From positions 1 to 51,221 of the forward strand of contig CAZLKF010000008.1 in assembly GCA_964560085.1 (NCBI GenBank): DNA of 51,221 nt. The letters run 5' to 3'. This DNA is from RUG11241 sp964560085. GTDB lineage: Bacteria; Bacillota_I; Bacilli_A; RF39; UBA660. How positions within the stretch are numbered: the stretch's first letter is position 1; each line of letters begins with the position of its first letter. Positions 15,891-25,090 of this stretch are shown here, piece after piece. A program made the translations under genes and the position numbers. The notes below the pieces were generated by a model. It saw only the letters and a list, made by a program, of their open reading frames with translations, ran no database searches and was not told the DNA's origin.

Positions 15891-17579
15891 ATGAAATTAC
15901 CAGTAAAAGAAAGCACAAAAATATTCGCCTTAGGTGGATTATGTGAAGTAGGAAAAAACATGTATTGTGTAATGCATGAAGATGAAATAGTTATTGTAGA
16001 TGCTGGCGTTACTTTTCCAGAAGGCGATTTGCTTGGCGTTGATTATATTATTCCTGACTTTTCATTTTTGAAAAAGAATGAAAATAAAATTAAGGCATTA
16101 TTTATTACCCATGGTCATGAAGATCATATTGGCGGCATTCCATTTTTATTACAAGCAGTTAATATTCCTGCCATATATGCTCCCAATCAAGCAGTCGGTT
16201 TAATCAAGAAAAAACTAGAAGAAAAAAATATTAAATTTAAAAATTTGTTTATTTATAATCAAAAAAATAAAATTAAATTTAAAAATATTGCGGTTGAATT
16301 TTTTCAAACTACCCACTCTATACCCGATTCTCATGGAATTCTCATTACAACTCCAAACGGATCTGTTGTAATGACGGGTGACTTCAAGTTTGATTTAACA
16401 CCAATTGGACCAATGGCTAATTTACAAAAAATGGCTGAAATTGGTTCAATGAATCCAACAATTCTTTTAAGTGATAGTACAAACGCTTTAAACGAGGGGT
16501 TTTCTACTAGTGAGTCAAAAGTTGATGAAGCCTTAGGCGAAATATTTTTAAAACATAAAGGTCGCATCATTATTGCCACTTTTGCTTCTAATATTTATCG
16601 TCTTAAACATATTGTTGATACGTGCAAAAGAAATAAAAGAAAAATTGCCATTTTTGGACGTAGTATGGAAACTAATATCGATATCTCTATTGCTGGCGGT
16701 TATATTAAGCATCGAGAAATATTTATTCCAGCAGAAGAAGCCAATAAGTTACCGGATGATAAAGTTTGTCTACTTTGCACAGGAACGCAAGGAGAACCAT
16801 TAGCAGCCTTAAGTAGAATTGCTGATGGAACTCACAAACAAATTCGCATTCGCGATAATGATTTAGTTATTTTGTCTTCATCAACAATTCCCGGTAATGC
16901 CTTGAGCATTTCTAGAATTATTAATAAACTTTATATGCGTGGAGTGTCTGTTTATACCAATACATCATTAACAGATATTCATACCTCTGGTCACGGCAGT
17001 GAAGAAGAATTAAAATTAATGATTCGCTTGATTAATCCAAAGTATTTTATGCCATATCATGGTGAATATCGTATGTTAAAGAAACACGCGAATATTGCAA
17101 TTAATTGTGATATTCCTCGTGAAAATACATTTGTTTTAAAAAATGGTGATGTCTTACTAATGAATGATAATAAAATTACATTATCAGATCAAAGTATTAC
17201 AGCTAGTGATATATATGTTGATGGTAGTAGAATTGGTGAAGTTCGCAGTTCAATTATAAAGGAACGTCAAATCATGGCCAATGATGGAATCATAATCGTT
17301 ATTGCCAATCTTGATGTTAATACCAATCAATTGTTATCTAAACCAATTATTACAACTAGAGGATTCGTCCTTGTTAATGAAAATGAAGAATTATTGAGTC
17401 AATTAGAGGATATTTCCCTTAAAGCAATCAATAGCAAGCTTAATAAAAACATCAATTATGCAGACATAAAATCAGAAATAATTGCTAATCTTTCGCCTTA
17501 TGTTTTAGAAAAAACTGGTCGAAAGCCAATTATACTACCTGTTATTATGGATATTAAGAAAAAAGTATTAGTAAAATAA
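15891..17579 (+). CDS. rnjA: Ribonuclease J
   Basis: A 562-residue metallo-beta-lactamase/beta-CASP nuclease with 5'-3' exo- and endonuclease activity on mRNA. Zinc motif H74-G-H76-E-D78-H79 (THGHEDHIGG) is followed by MTGDFKFD, the beta-CASP region with LSDSTNA, and the late HTSGHGS and PYHGE histidine motifs. Full length. It pairs functionally with RNase Y, also in this window, in mRNA turnover. Only one RNase J is present here, so J1 versus J2 assignment is not certain. It ends in a two-way terminator shared with the opposing esterase gene. Confidence 0.93.
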   Translation: MKLPVKESTKIFALGGLCEVGKNMYCVMHEDEIVIVDAGVTFPEGDLLGVDYIIPDFSFLKKNENKIKALFITHGHEDHIGGIPFLLQAVNIPAIYAPNQAVGLIKKKLEEKNIKFKNLFIYNQKNKIKFKNIAVEFFQTTHSIPDSHGILITTPNGSVVMTGDFKFDLTPIGPMANLQKMAEIGSMNPTILLSDSTNALNEGFSTSESKVDEALGEIFLKHKGRIIIATFASNIYRLKHIVDTCKRNKRKIAIFGRSMETNIDISIAGGYIKHREIFIPAEEANKLPDDKVCLLCTGTQGEPLAALSRIADGTHKQIRIRDNDLVILSSSTIPGNALSISRIINKLYMRGVSVYTNTSLTDIHTSGHGSEEELKLMIRLINPKYFMPYHGEYRMLKKHANIAINCDIPRENTFVLKNGDVLLMNDNKITLSDQSITASDIYVDGSRIGEVRSSIIKERQIMANDGIIIVIANLDVNTNQLLSKPIITTRGFVLVNENEELLSQLEDISLKAINSKLNKNINYADIKSEIIANLSPYVLEKTGRKPIILPVIMDIKKKVLVK

Positions 17580-17616
17580 AAAAGGATTTAGAAACTATGT
17601 TCCTAATCCTTTTTTT
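17578..17616. terminator. Bidirectional terminator between rnjA and the Ig/esterase gene
   Basis: A long hairpin of GGATTTAGAAAC and GTTCCTAATCC with one mismatch and a 3-base loop, flanked by A and T runs. It serves both converging genes; the minus-strand stop codon lies in the stem. Confidence 0.8.
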
Positions 17617-19609
17617 GTTGTCTATACATCCAATTAAATATACTTGTGTGCAGATAAACATCATCTTGGATAGAATGTCCTTTACCATCTAACACGGTTA
17701 TCTCTGCATCCCCACCTAAAGCTTTGATTGCTTCTACCAATTGTTTCATTCTTGCTTTAGACGAATCATTTTCGCCAACATATGCATAAACTGGCAAATA
17801 TGTTAAATCAGCTGCTAAACTAGTCGCATTTCGTTCAAGAGTATCTCCATAGCTTAAGGGAACAACGCATGAAAAGAAATTTTTGTAAGTTGCTGCCATA
17901 TGCCAAACCCCAATTGCTCCGCCACTATGGCCTGTCAAAATAATTCTTTTAGAATCAATATTGTAATTTTTGACAATATAGTCAATCAATTCTTTCAATT
18001 GAGCTTTGCCTTTACTACTATACCAATTATATCCACTCAGCATTTGCGGAGCAATCACCACAGCTTTAAAGTCGATTCCTTGATTAAGATATTTAGGGAT
18101 TGAAACTTTAGCTGTTATATCTAAATTGTCACCTTTCTCTCCATCACCATGTAAATAAACAATTAATGGTACTTTTTCAGTTTTAGATATACTCGGAACA
18201 TATAAAAAGTATTTCAAGTATCGGCCATTAGTATTGTTAAATCGTTCTTGCGTTAAAGTTGCACCTGGATCATTTGGTGTATCGGTTATTAATGAATTAT
18301 CATCTTCTATTGTTATTTTACATGATATGCGTGATACATTATCAGAAATGTCTTTTATGTCAACTGCAACAGTTGAAGATTTTGAAGGATTACTATAAAA
18401 GCTTTCTTCTTTAAATGGTGTTGAGACACCATTTATTATATAACTATATTCGGCAACACCCTTGTTATCAGTTGCAATTACTTCAATTTCTGTTTTACTA
18501 TCGCTAACTTTTGCCGAACATGTTCCCGTAGGTGGTATATTATCTACATTTGTTATTTCAATTTCTTTAATTATTTTATTATTGTATATATCATAAATAG
18601 CAAATTCATATATTCTATTTTCATTGGCAGAATATGTAAACGATCTTAGCGCATTCTTTGCACCATTTGGTAATATAGTATATTTGTAACCTTCTCCTTC
18701 TATATTTAATGATATATCAACATTTTTACCAATATTTTGACTGTTTGATATTGTAATGTCTAAAGTTGCCTTTTTTTGAACGATTTCAACTATACGTACC
18801 GCTACATTTGATTTTCCACGACTATTACTAACTTTATATAAAATTGTATATTTTCCAACTTTACTTTCATCAATTGGCACACCCTCAACAACAACTTTTC
18901 TACTAATTTTTCCATCAATATAGTCAATTGCTGTATAGCCTGGTTCGCTATATTTTTCACCAACATTAAGCACTATATTTTTATCACCATTCAATATTAT
19001 TGTTGGTACTTCCGCATTCTCAATTCCACTAATATTTTGAGTTTTATCGTTTTGAGCAATTATTATCTTACGAATAACAGTATCTTTTAATTTATTTCCT
19101 ACATAAACATCATATTTTAAAGTATATATTCCAATGTCAGATCCAACAACCCCAGTAATTTCTACTTCTACTTCCTCATTTTTAACATACATAGGATCAT
19201 TAAATGCTTCACCTTTATTTAATATAATAATTTCTGAATCATTTAAAGTAATGTATTTAGTTTTATTATCAATTATTTTACTTTGATAGTCTGGACATTG
19301 TAAATATGCTTTATATTTTAATGTGCCAGCATCATTTGTAACAATCACTCCACTAGCTTTACTACATAGCTCAGTTCCTTCAACTTCACTTAGATTAGCC
19401 AATTCAAGATATATTTCATCATTAACACTTATATTTTTTGTAACAATATATTGTTTAGCTATTTCAATCATATTAGCTTCTATATCACTATAGTCACTTT
19501 TACAACTACGAATAACAAAAAAAGCTACTAATATCACAAAAACTACTATTACGTATTTTCCATATTTTAATATTTTTATCAATCTATCTTCAGCATCAAA
19601 TGAGTTCAT
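17603..19609 (-). CDS. Membrane-anchored Ig-like protein with C-terminal alpha/beta-hydrolase (esterase)
   Basis: A 668-residue surface protein. One TM helix near residues 18-31 is followed by bacterial Ig-like modules, including a clear DUF5011-type unit at about 205-285 (LNVGEKYSEPGYTAIDYIDG). The C-terminal 200 residues form an alpha/beta-hydrolase: oxyanion loop YLHGDGEKGDN, nucleophile S562 in GHSGG, acid D615 in GENDS, and H645 in GKGHS. This matches feruloyl-esterase/PHB-depolymerase-like enzymes. It probably removes acyl groups from host or dietary polymers at the cell surface; the substrate is not known. GGTGATGAT is the ribosome site, and TGTTATAAT upstream is an extended -10. Confidence 0.85.
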   Translation of the reverse strand: MNSFDAEDRLIKILKYGKYVIVVFVILVAFFVIRSCKSDYSDIEANMIEIAKQYIVTKNISVNDEIYLELANLSEVEGTELCSKASGVIVTNDAGTLKYKAYLQCPDYQSKIIDNKTKYITLNDSEIIILNKGEAFNDPMYVKNEEVEVEITGVVGSDIGIYTLKYDVYVGNKLKDTVIRKIIIAQNDKTQNISGIENAEVPTIILNGDKNIVLNVGEKYSEPGYTAIDYIDGKISRKVVVEGVPIDESKVGKYTILYKVSNSRGKSNVAVRIVEIVQKKATLDITISNSQNIGKNVDISLNIEGEGYKYTILPNGAKNALRSFTYSANENRIYEFAIYDIYNNKIIKEIEITNVDNIPPTGTCSAKVSDSKTEIEVIATDNKGVAEYSYIINGVSTPFKEESFYSNPSKSSTVAVDIKDISDNVSRISCKITIEDDNSLITDTPNDPGATLTQERFNNTNGRYLKYFLYVPSISKTEKVPLIVYLHGDGEKGDNLDITAKVSIPKYLNQGIDFKAVVIAPQMLSGYNWYSSKGKAQLKELIDYIVKNYNIDSKRIILTGHSGGAIGVWHMAATYKNFFSCVVPLSYGDTLERNATSLAADLTYLPVYAYVGENDSSKARMKQLVEAIKALGGDAEITVLDGKGHSIQDDVYLHTSIFNWMYRQQKKD

Positions 19610-19660
19610 ATCATCACCATTTTAATTATAACATATTAGAAAATTAATATAAACTTAAAT

Positions 19661-19688
19661 AAAAAAAATTCATTGATTTCAATGAATT
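19661..19688 (-). terminator. Terminator after the ytxH-type gene
   Basis: Hairpin AATTCATTGA/TCAATGAATT and a run of T on the minus strand, overlapping the end of the gene at 19687. Confidence 0.7.
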
Positions 19689-20145
19689 ATTTTTCAACCT
19701 TTTTTGTAGCTTTAACTTCTGTAATTGGTGTTGCTTTTTCTGGTTCAGAATCTTCTAATTTCTTGACAATTTCTTTTGTAACACTTAAAGTTTTTTCACG
19801 AATTACAGCCGCAGTTTTTTCTAAAATAGGTGTTCCTTTTTGAACTGCATATTCCACTAAATCATTAGCTTTTTCTTGTAATTCTTTCGATTTTCTCTTG
19901 GCAATTTCTAAAACTTTTTCTTTATCAAGTTCTTCCAATTCCTTTTTGATTTCAGCAACTTTGTTTTCTATTTGTAGTTTTACTTCGCCAGCATCCATAT
20001 TTCTTACACGATTAATCATTTCATCAAGTTTAGCTTTCAATTCTTTTCTTGTTTCTTCTCCAGTTTTTGGGGCAAACAAGAAGCCTAATCCTAAACCAAT
20101 AGCAGCTCCTGTTAAAATTTTACCAAATCCTCCACGTTTACTCAT
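19687..20145 (-). CDS. ytxH: YtxH-domain protein
   Basis: 152 residues from the ATG at 20145, which has GGAAGGAG upstream; the longer reading lacks a ribosome site and runs through the previous gene. It begins with a Gly-rich hydrophobic segment (GKILTGAAIGLGLGFLFAPKTGEETRKEL), the signature of YtxH (PF12732), and continues as a long charged coiled coil. B. subtilis ytxH lies in the stress operon ytxGHJ. The start overlaps the DUF948 gene by 8 bases, which gives the same pairing. Confidence 0.85.
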   Translation of the reverse strand: MSKRGGFGKILTGAAIGLGLGFLFAPKTGEETRKELKAKLDEMINRVRNMDAGEVKLQIENKVAEIKKELEELDKEKVLEIAKRKSKELQEKANDLVEYAVQKGTPILEKTAAVIREKTLSVTKEIVKKLEDSEPEKATPITEVKATKKVEK

Positions 20146-20416
20146 CTTTTTCTTCTCCTTCCTTTTTTTTGTTAAATAAGTTGCCAATTGCACTTGTAAC
20201 TTTTTCAACAAATTTATCGCTTAAATTTGCAAGATAATCGGTTGTATTATCAATTATTTTAAATACGCCCGACAATTGTTCCACTTTTGTATTAACATCA
20301 TCTAATGTCTTGTTAACACGATTCAAAGTACCAAATAGTTTAATCATAAATACAATTAGCACTACTAATAGTATAGCAATTAAACAATAAATTATGATTA
20401 ATAAAGTTTCTGTCAT
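20138..20416 (-). CDS. ytxG: DUF948 family membrane protein (YtxG-like)
   Basis: A 92-residue protein with one N-terminal TM helix (about 5-27). It is followed by the coiled LNRVNKTLDDVNTKVEQLSGVFKIIDNT stretch typical of DUF948, and a lysine/glutamate-rich end. It lies directly ahead of ytxH, as in the Bacillus ytxGH pair, with overlaps on both sides (4 bases with the acidic protein, 8 with ytxH). Role unknown; it is linked to general stress in Bacillus. Confidence 0.82.
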   Translation of the reverse strand: MTETLLIIIYCLIAILLVVLIVFMIKLFGTLNRVNKTLDDVNTKVEQLSGVFKIIDNTTDYLANLSDKFVEKVTSAIGNLFNKKKEGEEKDE

Positions 20417-21180
20417 TCTTCTTCCTCCTCTGTATTATCTTTATCATACATTGAATCAATCAAGTTGAATAAATCACTTTCTATTAAATCATCTTTTTTT
20501 GCAAGTTTTGTCACTTCTTCGTCATCTAACTTCGATTCATACTTTGACATAGCTTCTTCTAGCGTCATATCATTGTCAAAAAACATGCCTTCTAGTTCTT
20601 CTTTTTCCTCTACAGCTTCTTTCTCTAATTCATGTTTTACTCTTGTTGAAACAGTTTGTTCAATCTGACCATCATTGTTAATTTCTATTTTGCTTAAGGT
20701 ATTTTCAAGCTCGTCCTCTAATGTACCAAAAGCCTTTTTACGAATATCTTCAACAACCATTGCATCATTGCCACCTTTATAACTAAAATAATCAACTCTA
20801 GTTGTTCGGGGTTTGCTAACTATGTCATCTTTTTTATAATTCTTATCCAGAACGCCATATACTGGTGATATAACTGGTGATGGTTTAAATGTTTTTTTAG
20901 GTTCAGGAGCTTTCTGCGGTTGCTGACGCGTTTTAATTGGCTGATTAATAACTGGTTGAGGTTTTTTTACAGGTTCAGCAGCTGGTTCAAGATCCGATTC
21001 ATCAAAATAAACAGGAAAAACAAATTTGTCTTCTTTTTTTGGTTCTTCAACTACTTCTTCTTTTTTTTCGATTTTAGGAGCAGGTATTTCAACTTGGAAC
21101 ATTTCTTTTTTTATCGGCTCTTTTTTTTCTTCTTCATACTCTTCGGTAAACATATTTTTTAATTTATTAAATATCCCCAT
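20413..21180 (-). CDS. Acidic, low-complexity cytoplasmic protein with a conserved SPVISPVYG core
   Basis: 255 residues from the ATG at 21180, with GAGGAG ahead of it; the 15 extra codons of the longer reading overlap the lipoprotein gene and are out of character. The N-terminus MGIFNKLKNMF is amphipathic and could touch the membrane. About 100 residues of K/E/P-rich disorder follow, then a conserved-looking SPVISPVYGVLDKNYK patch near residue 105, then acidic helices to an all-Glu end. I know no function. It is encoded between a lipoprotein and the DUF948/YtxH pair with tight spacing, so an adaptor or scaffold near the membrane is possible. Confidence 0.75.
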   Translation of the reverse strand: MGIFNKLKNMFTEEYEEEKKEPIKKEMFQVEIPAPKIEKKEEVVEEPKKEDKFVFPVYFDESDLEPAAEPVKKPQPVINQPIKTRQQPQKAPEPKKTFKPSPVISPVYGVLDKNYKKDDIVSKPRTTRVDYFSYKGGNDAMVVEDIRKKAFGTLEDELENTLSKIEINNDGQIEQTVSTRVKHELEKEAVEEKEELEGMFFDNDMTLEEAMSKYESKLDDEEVTKLAKKDDLIESDLFNLIDSMYDKDNTEEEEE

Positions 21181-21184
21181 TTTT

Positions 21185-21814
21185 TCACTCCTCTTCACTT
21201 TCTTCATTTTCCTCAATTTCTTCATATTCTAGTACAAAGCTATTGGTACTACCTGTCGAAGAAAATATATCATATCTTTCTTCTTTACTTGTAAAGTAAT
21301 CCTCATCTAGAATTAGTTTAATAACATTATCATTATATTTAACAGTTGAAAGTATATATGTTGCATTTAATACAACATCATTAATTGAATCTTTTAATAC
21401 TAGTGCTTCTAATTTTGCATAGTTGTACATAAATTCTACTAAATAATATTTTTCGTCTATTTTATTAATTTCTAAATAGCCTTTTTTACCATTAATATCA
21501 ATATTTTTGGAATAATACAACTCTTTATTTTCTGTGTATGTAAATTCCTTTTTATGATAATAACCAATTACATCAAGGTATAAATAGTAATATTCACCAT
21601 TGCAATACAATTTTTCATTGAAATCATTACTGTCAATATAAACTACACCTCTAGGAATGTAATATTTATATCCCTTACCAATTGTATTATATAATGTATT
21701 TTCCTTTGATAATATTACTGACACAATATTATCAATACTTTTAGTATTAATTCTAACAACAGTGCATCCTGTTAAAAAAACAAGAAGAAGCAACATAATT
21801 ATCGCTTTTTTCAT
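21185..21814 (-). CDS. Putative lipoprotein
   Basis: 209 residues from the ATG at 21814, with GGTGG upstream; the GTG four codons earlier is less likely. It has a lipoprotein signal: MKKA, a Leu-rich core and the lipobox LTGC near residue 17, so it should be lipidated on Cys. The remainder is Tyr-rich with beta-type patterning and an acidic tail ending in repeated Glu. No family recognised. It is first in the operon with the SPVISPVYG protein, DUF948 and YtxH. Confidence 0.8.
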   Translation of the reverse strand: MKKAIIMLLLLVFLTGCTVVRINTKSIDNIVSVILSKENTLYNTIGKGYKYYIPRGVVYIDSNDFNEKLYCNGEYYYLYLDVIGYYHKKEFTYTENKELYYSKNIDINGKKGYLEINKIDEKYYLVEFMYNYAKLEALVLKDSINDVVLNATYILSTVKYNDNVIKLILDEDYFTSKEERYDIFSSTGSTNSFVLEYEEIEENEESEEE

Positions 21815-21834
21815 AATCCACCACACTTACTATA

Positions 21835-21863
21835 AGTATACCAAAAAAAATCTTTTTTACCAA
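21835..21863 (-). promoter_or_regulatory. Promoter of the lipoprotein-ytxGH operon
   Basis: On the minus strand, TTGGTA (21858-21863), a 17-base spacer ending in TGG (extended -10), and TATACT (21835-21840). Confidence 0.65.
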
Positions 21864-21894
21864 CTTTTTTCTAAGTTTACAGTAAAGATGATGT

Positions 21895-22524
21895 CTAATC
21901 CTTAATAAATATCGCTTTATAAATTATTTTTCCCATTTTCACAAATTTTTTTTCGTATTCTGTTTCAATATTATCATCATCATCATTATGTAAATCTAAA
22001 CTTATTTTTTCTATTTTATAATTATTATTCGTTAAAGATGTTAATGAATATTCAAATAAATAACGATTATCAGTTTTCATTTGAATAATCTTTCTATCTT
22101 TAAAAATTTGCTCATATTTTTTTAAAAATATTGGACTTGTTAATCGTCTTTTTGCATGACGTTCTTTTGGCCATGGATCTGAAAAATTTAAATATATTTC
22201 ATCTATTTCATGATCAAATATATCATCAATTTCAAAAGCATCCTCACGCATGAAATAAATGTTTTTTAAATCCAATAGATCAACTTTTTCAACCGCTCTC
22301 ACTAAAACACTATCATATTTTTCAATTCCAATAAAATTAATATTAGGATTTTTAATAGCCATAGCAATTAAAAAATCTCCCTTGCCTGTGCCAATTTCTA
22401 CATGTATTGGGGCCTCATTTTTAAAAATTTCAAAATATTTTCCTTTATGTTCTTTTGAATCTTTAATTGTATAATTTGAAGCATTAATTCTTTCTTTTGC
22501 TCCTTTTACATTTTTCAATCTCAT
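21895..22524 (-). CDS. trmB: tRNA (guanine-N7)-methyltransferase TrmB
   Basis: 209 residues from the ATG at 22524, with GGTGAT seven bases upstream. A reading that begins at 22719 would add 65 codons antisense to another gene and is rejected. The SAM site is VEIGTGKGDFL, followed by GIEKYDSVL. The family motif is NFSDPWPKERHAKRRL, and the substrate loop is MKTDNRYLFEYSL. It makes m7G46 in the tRNA variable loop. Normal length. Confidence 0.93.
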   Translation of the reverse strand: MRLKNVKGAKERINASNYTIKDSKEHKGKYFEIFKNEAPIHVEIGTGKGDFLIAMAIKNPNINFIGIEKYDSVLVRAVEKVDLLDLKNIYFMREDAFEIDDIFDHEIDEIYLNFSDPWPKERHAKRRLTSPIFLKKYEQIFKDRKIIQMKTDNRYLFEYSLTSLTNNNYKIEKISLDLHNDDDDNIETEYEKKFVKMGKIIYKAIFIKD

Positions 22525-22602
22525 GCTATCACCAAATATATTATACACCGAATTAATGCAAAAACATATAATAAGAATGAAATAAAATAAAGGAGCGTGC
22601 CA

Positions 22603-22833
22603 ATGAAAAAAGATCGAAACTGTAACAATTTTGGGGTTCAACCATTTCCTTATCAACCTATGATGCCAATGAATCAAGTAATGCCTGGACCTTATAACCA
22701 AGGTTTTCAAGGAACTCAAGGAATTAATGAACGCCTTGACAACATTGAAAAAAGATTATCAATTATTGAAGCCAATTTAAACAATCAACAAATCAATAGT
22801 ACTTATGGTAATACAAATTATCAGATAATATAA
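22603..22833 (+). CDS. Small Pro/Met/Gln-rich protein with C-terminal coiled coil
   Basis: 76 residues from the ATG at 22603, with GGAG at 22592-22595; an in-frame GTG two codons earlier has no room for a ribosome site. The first half is rich in P, M, Q and G (PFPYQPMMPMNQVMPGPY). The second half has a heptad NERLDNIEKRLSIIEANL. This pattern resembles small coat or envelope-associated proteins of sporeformers, but I cannot assign a family. It is divergent from trmB and ends at a two-way terminator. Confidence 0.65.
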   Translation: MKKDRNCNNFGVQPFPYQPMMPMNQVMPGPYNQGFQGTQGINERLDNIEKRLSIIEANLNNQQINSTYGNTNYQII

Positions 22834-22855
22834 AAAGGATTATAAAATCCTTTTT
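22832..22855. terminator. Bidirectional terminator
   Basis: AAAAAGGATT and AATCCTTTTT around a 4-base loop. It sits between the small plus-strand gene and the pseudopilin gene that converges on it. Confidence 0.8.
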
Positions 22856-24977
22856 AATTTGTGTCTCTACTTACTTCACAATAGCTAATATTTCCATTAT
22901 TGTCTTTGATGTAAGCCCTAAATAAGTTTTCATTACTACCCATAAGTTTGCGGTCTGAAGAAGTCCAATTAATGTTATCCCAAGAGTATGGATTAGTATC
23001 TAAAGAGGCATATTGTGAATTTATAACAACATAATCATTATCAAATATTAAATTACATGACACAGCATTTTCATTATAGATAATGCTATCTGAAGCTCCA
23101 CTAACACTAATATTGCCGGCTAAGTCTTTAAAGAAAGCATAAATTGTATGAGTTCCATTTTCACGTTCTATTCGATAACTTACCAAATGAGAATAATTAT
23201 ACCAAGTACAGTCATCAGAATTATTAGTCTTGCTAATGCAGTAATAGCCTGTATTAATATCACTAGATAAACTAACTGTTAAATTTAATTGATTGGTAAT
23301 AGTAGATCCATAACCAATTATTATCTCATTGTTTTGAGGTGGTGTATTATCAATTAATAAATTACGGGTAATTTCTCCTTGAACATTGTAATTACCAGCC
23401 AAGTCTTTTATAACATCTTTATTTAGATGAACACTAACATATCCATCCCCTTTTAAGGCAGTTATTCTAATGATGTATGTATTACCAATGACATTAACTA
23501 CTTCTGCTTTTGCTAAATTATTATCGCTTACTATTAAATCAGAAGTTTTAATCTCGTAGCTACCAATTTGTACGGTATCGCTACAAGTAGCATTGTATTC
23601 AACATAGCTATTTTCTTTCAAATTCAAGTTATTAGCAAGAGGTAATGAAAATTGACAAGTTGGAGCCACTGTATCTAAATAAATATTAATGTCTTTTGTT
23701 GTTTCATTTCCTGCACTATCTCTGAAGGAAACATAGACTGCTTTAATGCCATCTAAAGGTGTTAAGGCCCAATCATATACATTTTTGTATGGCTGCCAAT
23801 TATCGCAATAATTACTAGTTGAACTAATACATACTTTATCAATATCAATGGCATTTTTAATTTCTAATTGGATATTTCTATTATTTGTATATCTATTGGT
23901 AATCATTTCGCCATTCTTTATTGATATTTCACCAGTAGGTAAAATATTATCTACAACAATATTTTTAACATTGCTGGCTGAGGAAGCAACATTTCCCGCC
24001 CCATCTTTGATTAAAGATGAGCTATAATCAAGGGTTACACTTCCATTGCCTTCTAAACCACCAACTATAAATTTAAAATCCTTATTTAATCCATTACTTG
24101 AGATTATTGCGTCACTTAAACTTATTAAGGTTGGGTTATTTATTGTAATTGCACTTCTTAATAATTCAGTATTACTAATACCAGAAGTATCCAAGCATCT
24201 CAATGTTACTTCTAATGTGCCCCCATTATTAACACGATTATTCCCACTATTAAGCCAACTGCAAGTTGGTTTGATTGTATCATAATATATTGTGTCTTCC
24301 ATTGAATTAATGATATTTTTATTACTATTTCTTATATACAAATGAATTGTATTTGTTTCATTTTCAGCTATTAAATTAACTTGTCCATTAATAGATGTTG
24401 CATTTATATTTAATTTCTTCCAATTACAATTAGCTTGAGTTCCCAAAGTAACACAATATTCAGCATTTATAGCAGTACTATATCTTAAATAATAAGTAAT
24501 ACTTCTTTTGTTTGTATATTGAGGATTTCCGTCTTCTGCATAAAAGCTACTTACTATTACTTTTTCAGTTACTGCCTCTATTTCACAAGTTTCGATAGTG
24601 TTTAAACATTGCTCATTATATTCGTAATCAAATCTTGAATAAGTATCATTCCATTTTACAACAACACAACCGCTTAATTCGGCATCCTCTTCTAAATCTC
24701 TAATTGATTGGTCTGACAAATAACCATATCTTTTCATATCAGGTAAATTAATTCTGATTCCATCAATATTGTCTTTTGCTTTAGTTAAACAATTTTTATT
24801 GTTTAACGTTATATCTTGTGCCGTTGCCTCTAAACGTTTCTTTTGTTCAGCATTTAGAGAAACTCGACTATTTTTTATAGTTCCCATAAATTGTAATGTT
24901 ACAAGTGATGCAAGAATTCCTAATATAACTAAAGTACATATAACTTCGATCAATGTAAATGCTTTATTATCCTTCAC
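22854..24977 (-). CDS. Large type IV pilin-like (prepilin) protein with Ig-like domains
   Basis: 707 residues from the GTG at 24977, which follows AGGTGAT; the GTG three codons earlier has no ribosome site. It has a classic prepilin leader, MKDNKA then FTLIEV, with Glu at +5 and a 20-residue hydrophobic helix (CTLVILGILASLVTLQF). Alanine at -1 replaces the usual glycine. The rest is far larger than a pilin: a roughly 150-residue Cys-containing pilin-like head and then several Ig-like modules with DTVAPTC/DNTPP-type linkers. No pilus ATPase, peptidase or platform gene lies in the window. It may be a surface adhesin built on a pseudopilin anchor. Confidence 0.82.
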   Translation of the reverse strand: MKDNKAFTLIEVICTLVILGILASLVTLQFMGTIKNSRVSLNAEQKKRLEATAQDITLNNKNCLTKAKDNIDGIRINLPDMKRYGYLSDQSIRDLEEDAELSGCVVVKWNDTYSRFDYEYNEQCLNTIETCEIEAVTEKVIVSSFYAEDGNPQYTNKRSITYYLRYSTAINAEYCVTLGTQANCNWKKLNINATSINGQVNLIAENETNTIHLYIRNSNKNIINSMEDTIYYDTIKPTCSWLNSGNNRVNNGGTLEVTLRCLDTSGISNTELLRSAITINNPTLISLSDAIISSNGLNKDFKFIVGGLEGNGSVTLDYSSSLIKDGAGNVASSASNVKNIVVDNILPTGEISIKNGEMITNRYTNNRNIQLEIKNAIDIDKVCISSTSNYCDNWQPYKNVYDWALTPLDGIKAVYVSFRDSAGNETTKDINIYLDTVAPTCQFSLPLANNLNLKENSYVEYNATCSDTVQIGSYEIKTSDLIVSDNNLAKAEVVNVIGNTYIIRITALKGDGYVSVHLNKDVIKDLAGNYNVQGEITRNLLIDNTPPQNNEIIIGYGSTITNQLNLTVSLSSDINTGYYCISKTNNSDDCTWYNYSHLVSYRIERENGTHTIYAFFKDLAGNISVSGASDSIIYNENAVSCNLIFDNDYVVINSQYASLDTNPYSWDNINWTSSDRKLMGSNENLFRAYIKDNNGNISYCEVSRDTN

Positions 24978-25090
24978 TAGTATCACCTATTATATATTAT
25001 ATATTTTTTTTGTTTTTTTTTCAATAAAAAAGGTGTTCTATTTTAGTATAATTTTTTTCAATATATAAATACTAAGTAATGGTGATTAAT

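Noticed and set aside
22525..22719. N-terminal extension of trmB by 65 residues
   Set aside because: It is antisense to the small plus-strand gene, unlike any TrmB, and the ATG at 22524 has a good ribosome site.
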